A DNA stretch of 64,000 nucleotides from Ruminococcus sp. Phil11 (GTDB lineage Bacteria > Bacillota > Clostridia > Oscillospirales > Ruminococcaceae): assembly GCA_001940925.1 (NCBI GenBank), contig MSGZ01000021.1, positions 471-64,470 on the forward strand. The letters run 5' to 3'. The notes under the pieces are model-generated. The model did not search any database. It had not been told where the DNA came from and saw nothing but the letters and a program-made list of their open reading frames with translations. Below are positions 12,278 through 20,491 of the stretch, in pieces (the first letter of the stretch is position 1; every line of letters starts with the position of its first letter). The position numbers were made by a program, and so were the translations under genes.

Positions 12278-12946
12278 TTACTCCGCCGAAGGCAGTTCTT
12301 TCACATTCTGCTTTGCATAGGCGAGATTCTGGGGCGAATAGCCGACCGCGCACTGCGGCGACTGCCGGGAGATCTCCTCCATCGCATCGACCATGATCTG
12401 CTTGTGCGTTTTGCCGAGCTTGAACGGATATTCAAACTTGTCGCCGTAAACATCCTGCCCGACCAGATAGACGCTGTGCTTGATGCCGTTCGTGCTGCTT
12501 TCCTTGCGGTAAACATGCAGCATCTGATCGAGCGGGATAAAGCTCTCGAAATCGCCGCGGATCATAATGAACGATCTGCAGAGCAGCGTGCTTTTCTCTG
12601 CGATGACCGGCTCGCCGCTCTCCGCCGCGATGCGTGCCGCAACGGATTCCGGAGAGCCGTATTTGCGGAACAGACGGCATTTTTCCGGGCTGGCGATCGT
12701 CTCAATATGCTTGCCGATCTGTCCGAAGATCGCCCAGACGCCCACGATGCAGCCCGCAATGCCGATCAGTGCCATCACGATGCGGAATGCATCCCGGTGA
12801 TTGTTCATCAGCATGATGACGCAGCCGATCAGAAAGCCCGCTGCAAACAGGATCAGGAATATATCCCCCGCGATGCGGACGCGGTGTGTTTTCCGGATGC
12901 CGGCCAGCATTTCGTCGCCGGTCAGCGCGCTGTAATCCTTCGCCAT
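12278..12946 (-). CDS. Membrane protein of unknown function
   Basis: 222 residues. Two hydrophobic segments (about 26-47 and 57-78) are followed by a soluble C-terminal domain of about 140 residues; no catalytic motif is recognisable. The N-terminal 25 residues are cytoplasmic-looking and charged. The ATG at 12946 lies only 6 bases after the superoxide reductase stop, so it is the last gene of a four-gene operon. A role in membrane or redox homeostasis would be guesswork from that context alone. Confidence 0.75.
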   Translation of the reverse strand: MAKDYSALTGDEMLAGIRKTHRVRIAGDIFLILFAAGFLIGCVIMLMNNHRDAFRIVMALIGIAGCIVGVWAIFGQIGKHIETIASPEKCRLFRKYGSPESVAARIAAESGEPVIAEKSTLLCRSFIMIRGDFESFIPLDQMLHVYRKESSTNGIKHSVYLVGQDVYGDKFEYPFKLGKTHKQIMVDAMEEISRQSPQCAVGYSPQNLAYAKQNVKELPSAE

Positions 12947-12952
12947 GGCAGT

Positions 12953-13291
12953 TTACGCCTTCCAGAGGCCGTGGAGATTGCACCATGCATACGCGGCCAC
13001 GATCTCGTCATCCTCATCCGCAAAGAACTGTACTGCCGGTTCCTCGCCGGGCTTCAGTTCCTTCCGCTCAACGCCGTTCTTCGTTTCGAGCAGGATCCAG
13101 CCGATATAGTGATTTTCGAGCATCGGGTGAATGACCTCGCCGACGGTGACGGTCACGGTCTGCCCCTCGCGGGAAACGACCGGAACATGCTTTTCCTTTG
13201 CAGCATCCACGGTGTTCGGGATGATCTCCTCAAATCCCGGACATGCCTCTGTGACGATCTCGCCGGTTTCCTTGTTCTGATAGAATTGCAT
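12953..13291 (-). CDS. Superoxide reductase (desulfoferrodoxin-like, class III type)
   Basis: Reduces superoxide to peroxide without oxygen release, typical of anaerobes. The active-site iron ligands are visible: KHVP (about 37), HPMLENHY (about 60-67) and CNLHGLWK near the C-terminus (the Cys and last His). The N-terminal desulforedoxin-like segment keeps its overall pattern (FYQNKETGEIV) but has lost the four Cys that bind the second iron in class I enzymes; one Cys (ACPG) remains. That resembles class III enzymes. The ATG at 13291 follows AAGGAG; a longer open frame upstream is not needed. 112 residues. Confidence 0.9.
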   Translation of the reverse strand: MQFYQNKETGEIVTEACPGFEEIIPNTVDAAKEKHVPVVSREGQTVTVTVGEVIHPMLENHYIGWILLETKNGVERKELKPGEEPAVQFFADEDDEIVAAYAWCNLHGLWKA

Positions 13292-13313
13292 AATTGACAC
13301 TCCTTTTTTCATT

Positions 13314-14096
13314 TTATGATGCAGAGCCTCTGCTCTGATCGTTCCGTTTGATCTGCAGCATTTTTCTCCATGCCCGCAGGATCCTTGCCTCATCGGCTGC
13401 CGGATAGTAAAAATGCGAGGACTCCCGCAGCACATGCAGCCTGACCGACGGCACGGCCTTCAGCAGCGGCAGCGTCCGCAGAGAGACCAGCTCATCGTTT
13501 GCGGACTGGAACGCCGTGCACGGTACCGTGACGCGGTGAAGCGTCTCGCGGGTGCGCTTCATTTCGCGGAACAGCTCGCAGTAGCGCGGGATCCAGCGCA
13601 GGTACTGCATGGGCTGCATGTCCCGGCGGATGCTGTAGGCCTCCCGCATGGCAAAGGCGCGGGCGTCCTGCGGCTCCGGCTGCATCCCGGCACCGATCAT
13701 CGCGCCCCAGAATGCGCCGTATGCGGTCAGATGCGCATAGAGCGGCACATCGAGCAGCAGCATCGTGCAGATCTGCGCCGGATGCTCCGCGGCAAGCTGT
13801 AAGGCAAACAGCGTCCCCATGGAATGCGCCGCAATGATGATATGCGGATATTTTGCGGAGAGCCGGCGGTACTGCGCCTGCACCTGCCGCTTCCACGCCT
13901 GCATATCGGTCCCGGCGAGGTCGGCCGGTTCGCCGCCGTGCCCCTCCAGCAGAATCCCGGAAACGGCATAGTTCTGCGGGATATCATCCAGCAGAAAGCG
14001 GAAATACTGCGGAGCACTCAGGATGCCGTGCAGCAGCAGAACAGCGGTATCTGCGCCCTCCGGCTCCCGGAAAATGTGATGATATCTGCCGCTCAC
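13314..14096 (-). CDS. Alpha/beta hydrolase (lysophospholipase/carboxylesterase-like)
   Basis: Serine hydrolase of unknown substrate. Visible elements: the oxyanion-region LLLHG near residue 23, the nucleophile elbow AAHSMGT (about 93-99), and a late His (ESSHFY, about 233). Cytosolic, no signal peptide. The start is assigned to GTG at 14096, which overlaps the TGA of the upstream zinc-ribbon gene as GTGA, giving 260 residues and a sensible N-terminus; the longer frame to 14201 would overlap that gene completely. Third from the end in the superoxide reductase operon. Confidence 0.85.
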   Translation of the reverse strand: MSGRYHHIFREPEGADTAVLLLHGILSAPQYFRFLLDDIPQNYAVSGILLEGHGGEPADLAGTDMQAWKRQVQAQYRRLSAKYPHIIIAAHSMGTLFALQLAAEHPAQICTMLLLDVPLYAHLTAYGAFWGAMIGAGMQPEPQDARAFAMREAYSIRRDMQPMQYLRWIPRYCELFREMKRTRETLHRVTVPCTAFQSANDELVSLRTLPLLKAVPSVRLHVLRESSHFYYPAADEARILRAWRKMLQIKRNDQSRGSAS

Positions 14097-14275
14097 CGGA
14101 AAAACTCGACCTTTCCGCAGGATTTGCAGTGATAGATGCGGACATTTGCGCCGTCCACGATCTTCTGAAGCTGTTTCAGCAGGATATTGCTCGGGTACCA
14201 TTCCTCCACGCGGACGCGCTTCATCGGGACATTGCAGTGGATGCAGACCGGTTCTTTTGTGACAGGATTGATCAT
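14093..14275 (-). CDS. Small zinc-ribbon-like protein
   Basis: 60 residues with two CxxC pairs (CIHC at about 12-15 and CKSC at about 50-53) spaced for a single zinc ribbon; no other domain. Start ATG at 14275 has GAGGAA just upstream. It is the first gene of the operon and its stop overlaps the GTG start of the hydrolase by 4 bases, suggesting coupled translation. Function unknown; short zinc ribbons of this kind bind nucleic acid or protein, but nothing here decides. Confidence 0.75.
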   Translation of the reverse strand: MINPVTKEPVCIHCNVPMKRVRVEEWYPSNILLKQLQKIVDGANVRIYHCKSCGKVEFFR

Positions 14276-14334
14276 TCAGTTCCTCATTTCGTCAAAGGCG
14301 GTGCCGGATAGCCCGGCGGATTCTTATGATATTG

Positions 14335-14363
14335 ATTATAACATATTCTGCAGTTTTTTTCAA
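14335..14363 (-). promoter_or_regulatory. Promoter of zinc-ribbon/hydrolase/superoxide reductase operon
   Basis: Minus-strand TTGAAA (14358-14363), 17-base spacer, TATAAT (14335-14340), about 60 bases upstream of the first gene. Confidence 0.75.
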
Positions 14364-14421
14364 GTGAACACAGAAAGAAAAACGGATCTCTGCACGGAAG
14401 CCTGCTGCCCGGCCGACAGCG

Positions 14422-14528
14422 AAAAAGGACGCCGACTGTTTCGTCAGCGTCCTTTTTGCTATCCATAACGGGGTCCGGGGACTAGTCCCCGGCAGAGGCC
14501 AACATGAAGAAACAAGTTTCTTCATGTT
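14422..14528 (-). repeat. Family 1 repeat copy C plus perfect palindrome
   Basis: Reverse-oriented relative of the repeats at 391 and 26095: the hairpin AAAAAGGACGC/GCGTCCTTTTT (14422-14457) works as a bidirectional terminator between convergent units, and GGGGACTAGTCCCC follows at 14477-14490. A separate perfect palindrome, AACATGAAGAAAC/GTTTCTTCATGTT with 2 bases between the arms, occupies 14501-14528. Confidence 0.7.
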
Positions 14529-14550
14529 TAGGGGCGGAGCCCATTCTGAA

Positions 14551-16146
14551 TCAACGCGACGCGATACCACAAATCGCCTCCGCGCAGCGGATGCCGTCTA
14601 CGGCGGCGGAGACAATGCCGCCTGCATAGCCTGCACCCTCGCCGCAGGGGTACAGCCCCCGGACGGTCACCGCTTCGAGCGTCTCCGGATCGCGCAGCAC
14701 GCGCACCGGCGAGGAGCTCCGCGTCTCCGGCGCAGTCAGCACCGCATCGGGCTGCAGAAAGCCGTGCAGCTGCCGTTCGAGCAGCGGGATGCCCGCCCGG
14801 AGTGACGCGCAGACAAATTCCGGCAGACAGCTTTCCGGCCTTGCAAAGACTGTTCCAAGCGGGTAGCTCGGCGCAACGCTGCCGAATGCCGCAGACTGCT
14901 GTCCCTTCAGGAAATCCGCCAGCAGCGTGACCGGTGCCTTTCCGGTACAGCCGCCCGCCTGATATGCCGCGTGCTCGATCCTGCGCTGCAGCTCCACGCC
15001 GGCCAGCACATCGTCCGAGCCGAAATCCGCGGGATGCACCCCGACCAGCAGCGCGCTGTTTGCGTTCTCCGCATCGCGGGCAAAGCAGCTCATGCCGTTC
15101 GTGACGACCGTTTCCGGCTCGGATGCTGCCGCCTGCACGGTGCCGCCGGGACACATACAGAACGAATACACGCCGCGGCCGTCGGAAGTATGCGCCGCGA
15201 CCTTATAGCTTGCCGCGCCGAGCCTCGGATGCCCTGCGGCTTTTCCGTAGCAGAAGCGGTCAATGTCCGTTTGTTTATGCTCAATGCGCACGCCGAGCGA
15301 AAACGGCTTCTGCGCCATCGGCAGACCTGCCTGATGCAGCCACGCAAAGACGTCGCGGGCACTGTGCCCGACCGCAAGAACGGCATGGTCTGTACGCAGC
15401 TCCTGTTCAGTCTGATTCTGTTCATACCGGACAGCGGTGACTTTGCCGTCCGTGACCGTGATGCCGGTGCATTTTGCGCTGAACAGCACGGTTCCGCCTG
15501 CCTGCTCAATGCGTCTGCGGAGCTCCGGAATGCAGACCGCAAGCCTGTCTGTGCCGATATGCGGCTTGGACTGCCAGAGAATCTCCTCCGGCGCGCCGCA
15601 GTCCGCAAAGGTCTGCAGCACCTGCCGGATGCGCGGGTCTTTCGTGCCGGTGTTCAGCTTGCCGTCCGAGAAGGTTCCCGCGCCGCCTTCGCCGAACTGC
15701 ACATTGCATTCGGGATCGAGCGTTCCGGTTGCATTGTATTCCATGACCGCCTTCTGCCGTTCCGCGACAGGCTTGCCGCGCTCCAGCAGTACAGGACGCG
15801 TCCCTGCCTGTGCGAGTACCCATGCAGCGAACAGTCCTGCAGGCCCTGCACCGATTACGACAGGCCGCTCCGACAGCGTGACCGCCTTGTACTTCGGCAT
15901 ACAAAACGGCTGCACCTGCTGAATATTCGTATTCTTCGGCAGACGCTTCCGCACGGCGGCTTCGTTTTTCAGCCGGACGTCTGCCGTCGCGATGAACTGC
16001 ACCTGCTTCCGCGCATCGACCGCCCGCCGCACGAGCGTCAGCACAGTGATCTCTTCCGGACGGATACGCAGTAATTTTGCAGCCTGTTCGCGGAGCAGTT
16101 CTTCCGTATAGTCCAGCGGGAGCGGGATATTCGGGATCCGCAGCAT
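14551..16146 (-). CDS. FAD-dependent oxidoreductase (COG2509-like)
   Basis: 531 residues. An N-terminal about 90-residue domain precedes the dinucleotide-binding motif GAGPAGLFAAW (about 98-108). GEGGAGTFSDGKL (about 150-162) is characteristic of this uncharacterised NAD(FAD)-dependent dehydrogenase family, and a terminal FAD-contact motif (GEGAGYAGG, about 500) closes the Rossmann part. Cytosolic flavoprotein; substrate not known. The ATG at 16146 has GGAGGTGAG upstream. The gene follows a small membrane protein after 25 bases in a reverse cluster with two acetyltransferases. Confidence 0.88.
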   Translation of the reverse strand: MLRIPNIPLPLDYTEELLREQAAKLLRIRPEEITVLTLVRRAVDARKQVQFIATADVRLKNEAAVRKRLPKNTNIQQVQPFCMPKYKAVTLSERPVVIGAGPAGLFAAWVLAQAGTRPVLLERGKPVAERQKAVMEYNATGTLDPECNVQFGEGGAGTFSDGKLNTGTKDPRIRQVLQTFADCGAPEEILWQSKPHIGTDRLAVCIPELRRRIEQAGGTVLFSAKCTGITVTDGKVTAVRYEQNQTEQELRTDHAVLAVGHSARDVFAWLHQAGLPMAQKPFSLGVRIEHKQTDIDRFCYGKAAGHPRLGAASYKVAAHTSDGRGVYSFCMCPGGTVQAAASEPETVVTNGMSCFARDAENANSALLVGVHPADFGSDDVLAGVELQRRIEHAAYQAGGCTGKAPVTLLADFLKGQQSAAFGSVAPSYPLGTVFARPESCLPEFVCASLRAGIPLLERQLHGFLQPDAVLTAPETRSSSPVRVLRDPETLEAVTVRGLYPCGEGAGYAGGIVSAAVDGIRCAEAICGIASR

Positions 16147-16171
16147 AATCTCACCTCCGTCTGCGGGCTGT

Positions 16172-16378
16172 TTACTTCTTATACTTTTTCATGTTATGCC
16201 TCCAGATCAGGAAGCAGACGAGCACCGCTGCCATACAGCAGAGGAGCAGGATGATGCAGGTCGGGACATTGCCCTGTGTTTCATCCTGCAGGAAGCGGAT
16301 GCCGTACATCGTTGTCGCAATGCCGAGCGCAACCGTGGCGAGCCCGGCCATAATCTGAAGCAGCAGATCTTTTTTCAT
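16172..16378 (-). CDS. Small two-helix membrane protein
   Basis: 68 residues, two hydrophobic helices (about 7-27 and 38-60), Lys-rich C-terminus (KKYKK), so N-in/C-in topology is likely. The start overlaps the stop of the upstream GNAT as ATGA, indicating a co-translated pair. No recognisable family. Confidence 0.7.
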   Translation of the reverse strand: MKKDLLLQIMAGLATVALGIATTMYGIRFLQDETQGNVPTCIILLLCCMAAVLVCFLIWRHNMKKYKK

Positions 16379-16845
16379 GTGATGTCTCCTGTGTTTTGAT
16401 GCAGTAATTTTTCCAGATAAACAAAATCCAGCTCGTCATTCACGGCTTTGCGGGCAAATTCGGTATACCCGCGCTTTTGATACAGCCGGAGATTCCCGGT
16501 GCTTCTGGTGCTGGTAAAAAGCTCATACCGCTTTCCGGGGAAGCAGCCTTCGATTGCAGCCAGCAGCGCGGAGCCGTGCCCCTTTTTCTGATGCGCCGGG
16601 TGTACCATGAGCTTGCCGATCTGCACCGTGCCGTCCTGCTCCCATGCACGGACGGAGCCGATGATCCGGCCGCCCTCGGTCATTTTCAGGATGATGCCGC
16701 GCTGAAATTCTGCGGTGACTTCGTCAAGCGTCTGTTTCAGCGGCGGGATATCCTGACTGCCGAACAGTGCGGCTTCACTCTGATAGGCCAGATACTGCAG
16801 CTGCAGGATCTCCGGCAGATCGTGCAGTTCCGCTCTTTCGATCAT
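16375..16845 (-). CDS. GNAT-family N-acetyltransferase
   Basis: 156 residues covering one GNAT fold; predicted to transfer acetyl from acetyl-CoA to an unknown amine. The acetyl-CoA loop region is VHPAHQKKGHGSALL (about 85-99). The ATG at 16845 is chosen because GGAGGTGA lies just upstream and it begins the fold (MIERAELHDL); the open frame extends further but without homology. Coupled to the downstream membrane protein by an ATGA overlap. Confidence 0.85.
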   Translation of the reverse strand: MIERAELHDLPEILQLQYLAYQSEAALFGSQDIPPLKQTLDEVTAEFQRGIILKMTEGGRIIGSVRAWEQDGTVQIGKLMVHPAHQKKGHGSALLAAIEGCFPGKRYELFTSTRSTGNLRLYQKRGYTEFARKAVNDELDFVYLEKLLHQNTGDIT

Positions 16846-16906
16846 GCGCTTCACCTCCCGAAAGCATCGGGCAGTACAGGTCTGCGCCCGTACTGCCCGG
16901 TTGTTG

Positions 16907-17479
16907 TTATCGTCCGGCAAGACCGGCTTCGTATTCGCTCCGCAGGATCGAGAAATACAGTCTGCCGACGTATTCGCCGTCCATGAAGAAGTAATCGCGC
17001 AGCGTTCCCTCATAGGTAAAGCCGCATTTTTCGATCACGCGCTTCGACGGCTTGTTGATCGTCTTGGTGCAGATCTGCACCTTATGCAGATTCATCGTAT
17101 CAAACCCGAATGCGATGACCGCTTTCGTCGCCTCGGTCGCATAGCCGCGGCACTGGAAATCAGAGCCGATGCAGTATTCGATCTCGGCAAAATGGTTTTT
17201 GTTATCGACAAGGAAATACGCGATCTGCCCGATGCATTCGCCGCTTTCCTTCTCAATGACCGCCCAGCGGTAATAATCCTCGCGCGGGTAGGAGCCGATA
17301 TACTTGTCGAGCAGACCTCTGACCGCTTCCTTTGTCGGATAGACCGGTTCGGAATACAGCGACTGGATCTTCTCATCCGCGGCCCAGTATTTCAGCATAG
17401 CGTCATCGTCGGTATACTGAAATCTGCGCAGGATCAGCCGTTCTGTTTCAATGGTCTGCGTGCCGGTGTGTGTCAGCAT
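16907..17479 (-). CDS. RimJ/RimL-like GNAT acetyltransferase
   Basis: 190 residues. Begins with the ETERLILRRFQ strand (about 11-21) typical of the RimJ/RimL and spermidine-acetyltransferase-like subgroup; the acetyl-CoA region is at about residues 105-120 (IGSDFQCRGYATEATKA). Those relatives acetylate N-termini of ribosomal proteins, polyamines or drugs; the substrate here is not predictable. Sits 23 bases downstream of trpB2 and 61 bases upstream of the next GNAT, in the same direction. Confidence 0.85.
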   Translation of the reverse strand: MLTHTGTQTIETERLILRRFQYTDDDAMLKYWAADEKIQSLYSEPVYPTKEAVRGLLDKYIGSYPREDYYRWAVIEKESGECIGQIAYFLVDNKNHFAEIEYCIGSDFQCRGYATEATKAVIAFGFDTMNLHKVQICTKTINKPSKRVIEKCGFTYEGTLRDYFFMDGEYVGRLYFSILRSEYEAGLAGR

Positions 17480-17502
17480 AGTGATTGTCCTTTCGGGAAA
17501 AA

Positions 17503-18876
17503 TCAGTCCATTTTCGGGAGCTTTGCAAAGGACGCTTCCAGCTCTGCATCCGTCGGGACATAGTTTTCAAGTGCGCCGTCATTGTATTTTGCATAGCCTG
17601 CAAGGTCGAAGTAACCGGTGCCGGTCAGACCGAACACAATGGTCTTTTCCTCGCCGGTCTCCTTGCAGCGGAGCGCCTCGTCGATCGCAGCCTTGATCGC
17701 GTGGGAGCTTTCCGGTGCCGGGAGAATGCCCTCGATGCGGGCGAACTGCTCTGCTGCCGCAAAGACCTCGGTCTGCTTGTAGGAAACTGCATCGAGGATG
17801 CCCTGGTCGCGCAGCTCGGAGAGCACGGTGTTCATGCCGTGATAGCGCAGGCCGCCTGCGTGGTTCGGAGCCGGGATGTAGTCTGCGCCGAGGGTGTACA
17901 TCTTAGCCAGCGGGCAGATGCGTCCGGTGTCAGCATAGTCATAGGCATACTTGCCGCGGGTCAGGGACGGGCAGGATGCCGGCTCGACCGCGATGAACTT
18001 ATAGTCTGCCTCGCCGCGGAGCTTCTCGCCGACGAACGGGGAGATCAGGCCGCCGAGGTTGGAGCCGCCGCCTGCACAGCCGATAATGACATCCGGCTTG
18101 ATGCCGTACTTCTTGAGTGCGGTCTGCGTTTCCAGACCGATAACCGTCTGATGCAGCAGCACCTGATTCAGCACGGAGCCGAGCACATAGCGGTAGCCCT
18201 CATGGGTCAGCGCGGCTTCGGTCGCTTCGGAAACGGCACAGCCGAGGCTTCCGCCGGTTCCCGGATGCTCTGCGAGGATCTTTCTGCCGATCTCGGTCGT
18301 CTCGGACGGAGACGGCGTCACGGATGCGCCGTAGGTGCGCATGACCTCGCGGCGGAACGGCTTTTGCTCATAGCTGACCTTGACCATGAATACGCGGCAG
18401 TCGAGATCGAAGTAGGAGCATGCCATGGAAAGCGCGGTGCCCCACTGACCTGCACCGGTCTCGGTCGTGACGCCCTTCAGGCCCTGCTTCTTTGCGTAGT
18501 AGGCCTGTGCGATCGCGGAATTGAGCTTATGGCTGCCCGAGGTGTTGTTGCCCTCGAACTTGTAGTAGATCTTTGCCGGGGTGCCGAGCTTCTTCTCCAG
18601 ACAGTATGCACGCACCAGCGGGGACGGACGGTACATCTTGTAGAAGCTGCGGATCTCCTCCGGGATCTCAATATACGGGTCGGTGACGTTCAGCTCCTGT
18701 GCAGCGAGTTCGCGGCAGAACACCTGCGAAAGCATATCGAGTGTTGCCGGTTCATGGGTCTGCGGATTGAGCAGCGGTGCGGGCTTGACTTTCATGTCTG
18801 CGCGGAGATTGTACCACGCCTTCGGCATTTCGTCTTCTTCCAGATAGATCTTGTACGGGATTTCCTTGCTTGCCAT
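17503..18876 (-). CDS. trpB2: TrpB2-type tryptophan synthase beta chain-like protein
   Basis: PLP enzyme joining indole (or a related nucleophile) to serine. The PLP lysine lies in SGSHKLNSA (about residue 113) and the phosphate-binding loop is CAGGGSN (about 269). The long N-terminus and the NNTSGSHK context mark the TrpB2 branch, which often acts without TrpA as an indole-salvage enzyme. The ATG at 18876 is preferred over an in-frame GTG at 18885, as AAGGAG sits 8 bases before the ATG. 457 residues. No other trp genes are nearby. Expression is probably controlled by the upstream tryptophan T-box. Confidence 0.92.
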   Translation of the reverse strand: MASKEIPYKIYLEEDEMPKAWYNLRADMKVKPAPLLNPQTHEPATLDMLSQVFCRELAAQELNVTDPYIEIPEEIRSFYKMYRPSPLVRAYCLEKKLGTPAKIYYKFEGNNTSGSHKLNSAIAQAYYAKKQGLKGVTTETGAGQWGTALSMACSYFDLDCRVFMVKVSYEQKPFRREVMRTYGASVTPSPSETTEIGRKILAEHPGTGGSLGCAVSEATEAALTHEGYRYVLGSVLNQVLLHQTVIGLETQTALKKYGIKPDVIIGCAGGGSNLGGLISPFVGEKLRGEADYKFIAVEPASCPSLTRGKYAYDYADTGRICPLAKMYTLGADYIPAPNHAGGLRYHGMNTVLSELRDQGILDAVSYKQTEVFAAAEQFARIEGILPAPESSHAIKAAIDEALRCKETGEEKTIVFGLTGTGYFDLAGYAKYNDGALENYVPTDAELEASFAKLPKMD

Positions 18877-18931
18877 TGTGAACACTCCTTTTCATCTAAA
18901 AAAATAAACGGCGGCGGATGTCAGAGGACAA

Positions 18932-19196
18932 ACAAAAACGCCCGTCCCTGACGCTTTCAGACTGTCAAGGACGAGCGGTGCTCGCGGTGCCACCTTGATT
19001 CACCCGTCCGTATGCGGACGCGGTGCACTTTGCGGGATACTCTCTATATCCCCGGCCTCTGACGCGTGCCGGACGTCGCAGCTTTGACTGCGCCCTCAGC
19101 GGGCCATTCAGTGAGCCGGATTCCGCCCGGTTCTCAGCCTCCCGGACTCTCTGTGGGGTACGATTCTCACTGTTTCTCTCCGCTTCAACGGTTTCT
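18932..19196 (-). ncRNA. T-box riboswitch, predicted tryptophan-specific
   Basis: Leader RNA between promoter and trpB2. The conserved T-box AAGGTGGCACCGCGAG (18981-18996, minus strand) is followed by a terminator hairpin (about 18932-18976) ending in five T. Upstream are Stem I features, including GAGAGAAACAGTGAGAA. In the 3' side of Stem I, CTGAATGGCC places the specifier codon TGG at 19104-19106 after GAA, the usual position. Uncharged tRNA-Trp would bind, form the antiterminator and allow trpB2 expression. Confidence 0.92.
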
Positions 19197-19202
19197 GTCT
19201 GC

Positions 19203-19231
19203 ATTATAGCATGTTTCCCGGGCTTTGTCAA
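19203..19231 (-). promoter_or_regulatory. Promoter of T-box/trpB2 transcript
   Basis: Minus-strand TTGACA (19226-19231), 17-base spacer, TATAAT (19203-19208): a full consensus promoter. Confidence 0.9.
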
Positions 19232-19275
19232 GCGGTTTTCAGGAAAAAAACTGTCCGTTCGCTCCGCCTGACAGA

Positions 19276-20151
19276 TCAGTGGAATTCCTCATTCGGATTC
19301 AGGGCGGCAGGGGACTTCCAGCGGATGCCGTAGTCGCTGCGCAGGATCATGCGCTTTGCCATCCAGTATTCCTTGCAGTAGTCATAATAGCCGCGCTCAT
19401 GCTCCAGCGCGTCGTCGATCTTTTCCTCCAGCTCATAGCGGATCGCCAGATATTCGGGCGTCAGTTCCACGGGGTCGCAGACCGGCTCCTCATCCTTGGC
19501 CTCCTGCACCTCGGAGAGCACCTCTGCATAATGCTCCGTGCCGAGATCCTCCTGCAGTTCCTTTGCCAGCTCCTCTGTGACGCCGTCCGCAGTGTTCAGC
19601 GCACAGGTCAGGATCGAGAACACGGTATCCTCCATATCGAGCAGCTCGCCGTTTTCGAGCACCTTGACGCCTTTTTTCAGCAGCTCCTTGACGCTTCTGT
19701 GGGCGTGGCAGGCATAGTCCAGTGCCTCCGGCCAGAAATGCGCCTCGGCATAGGTGTTTGCGGTATCCTGGCAGTAGCGCAGGCAGTCCGACCAGCGTGC
19801 CTCTGCTTCGAGCATATTCAGGGCGCGGCGGCAGTTTTCGATCGCCGGATGCGACCGCCACGCATCGAACTGCATGGAATGGAACTGCTGCAGCAGCAGG
19901 CAGGTATAAAGCTGATCGACCGCAAGATCGGCAGTCGGATGCGCTTCAAAGGCCGCAGCCACGCGTTCCAGCATCCGCTCCGTGAAAATGACGCCGAGAT
20001 CGGACGCACGTTCAGCGTACAGCAGGTTCAGATATTCCATGAGCTTCTGCTGCTTGTCCTGCTCGGAATGCTCGGTGCTCTGAAGCAGATGCTCCAGCTC
20101 CTGACCCTTTGCTTTCAGCTCCTGATGCTTGACTTCATCCTTGATAAACAT
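19276..20151 (-). CDS. Alpha-helical protein of unknown function
   Basis: 291 residues, soluble and almost entirely helical by composition, with Leu/Ala-rich repeats suggestive of a TPR-like solenoid (weak inference). Glu/Asp-rich, no signal peptide, no catalytic motif recognised. The ATG at 20151 follows GGGAGG; the frame is open for another 73 codons but that part crosses the promoter. Single-gene unit ending just before the T-box promoter of trpB2. Confidence 0.75.
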   Translation of the reverse strand: MFIKDEVKHQELKAKGQELEHLLQSTEHSEQDKQQKLMEYLNLLYAERASDLGVIFTERMLERVAAAFEAHPTADLAVDQLYTCLLLQQFHSMQFDAWRSHPAIENCRRALNMLEAEARWSDCLRYCQDTANTYAEAHFWPEALDYACHAHRSVKELLKKGVKVLENGELLDMEDTVFSILTCALNTADGVTEELAKELQEDLGTEHYAEVLSEVQEAKDEEPVCDPVELTPEYLAIRYELEEKIDDALEHERGYYDYCKEYWMAKRMILRSDYGIRWKSPAALNPNEEFH

Positions 20152-20220
20152 TTTTATAGCCTCCCTGCATGAACGCCTTTTGTTTTTTCTCTCTGCAAAA
20201 AGCAAATTCTTATTTAGTAT

Positions 20221-20249
20221 ATCATACCATATTTCCGGCGTGATGTCAA
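20221..20249 (-). promoter_or_regulatory. Promoter of the gene at 19276-20151
   Basis: Minus-strand TTGACA (20244-20249), 17-base spacer, TATGAT (20221-20226). Confidence 0.75.
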
Positions 20250-20404
20250 GCGAAATGCAGAAAAAATGACAAAATCTGTACGGCGTTTTGCGGGCATCTG
20301 CGGCAATTTCAGGCAGTGCAACTATGAAAATGGCTGATATCTCCGCGGATGCTTTTGCAGATTTGTGCAAAAGGCAGAAAATTCGCAGGGACTGTTGTTT
20401 CCCC

Positions 20405-20433
20405 TTGCATCAAACCGCGAATTATGATATACT
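20405..20433 (+). promoter_or_regulatory. Promoter of Wzz-like gene
   Basis: TTGCAT (20405-20410), 17-base spacer, TATACT (20428-20433), about 58 bases upstream of the start codon. Confidence 0.7.
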
Positions 20434-20491
20434 GATTAACGTACATGCCCTGAAAACGGGCGTTGATGTCAAATGAAACGGAGGCTTCCAA

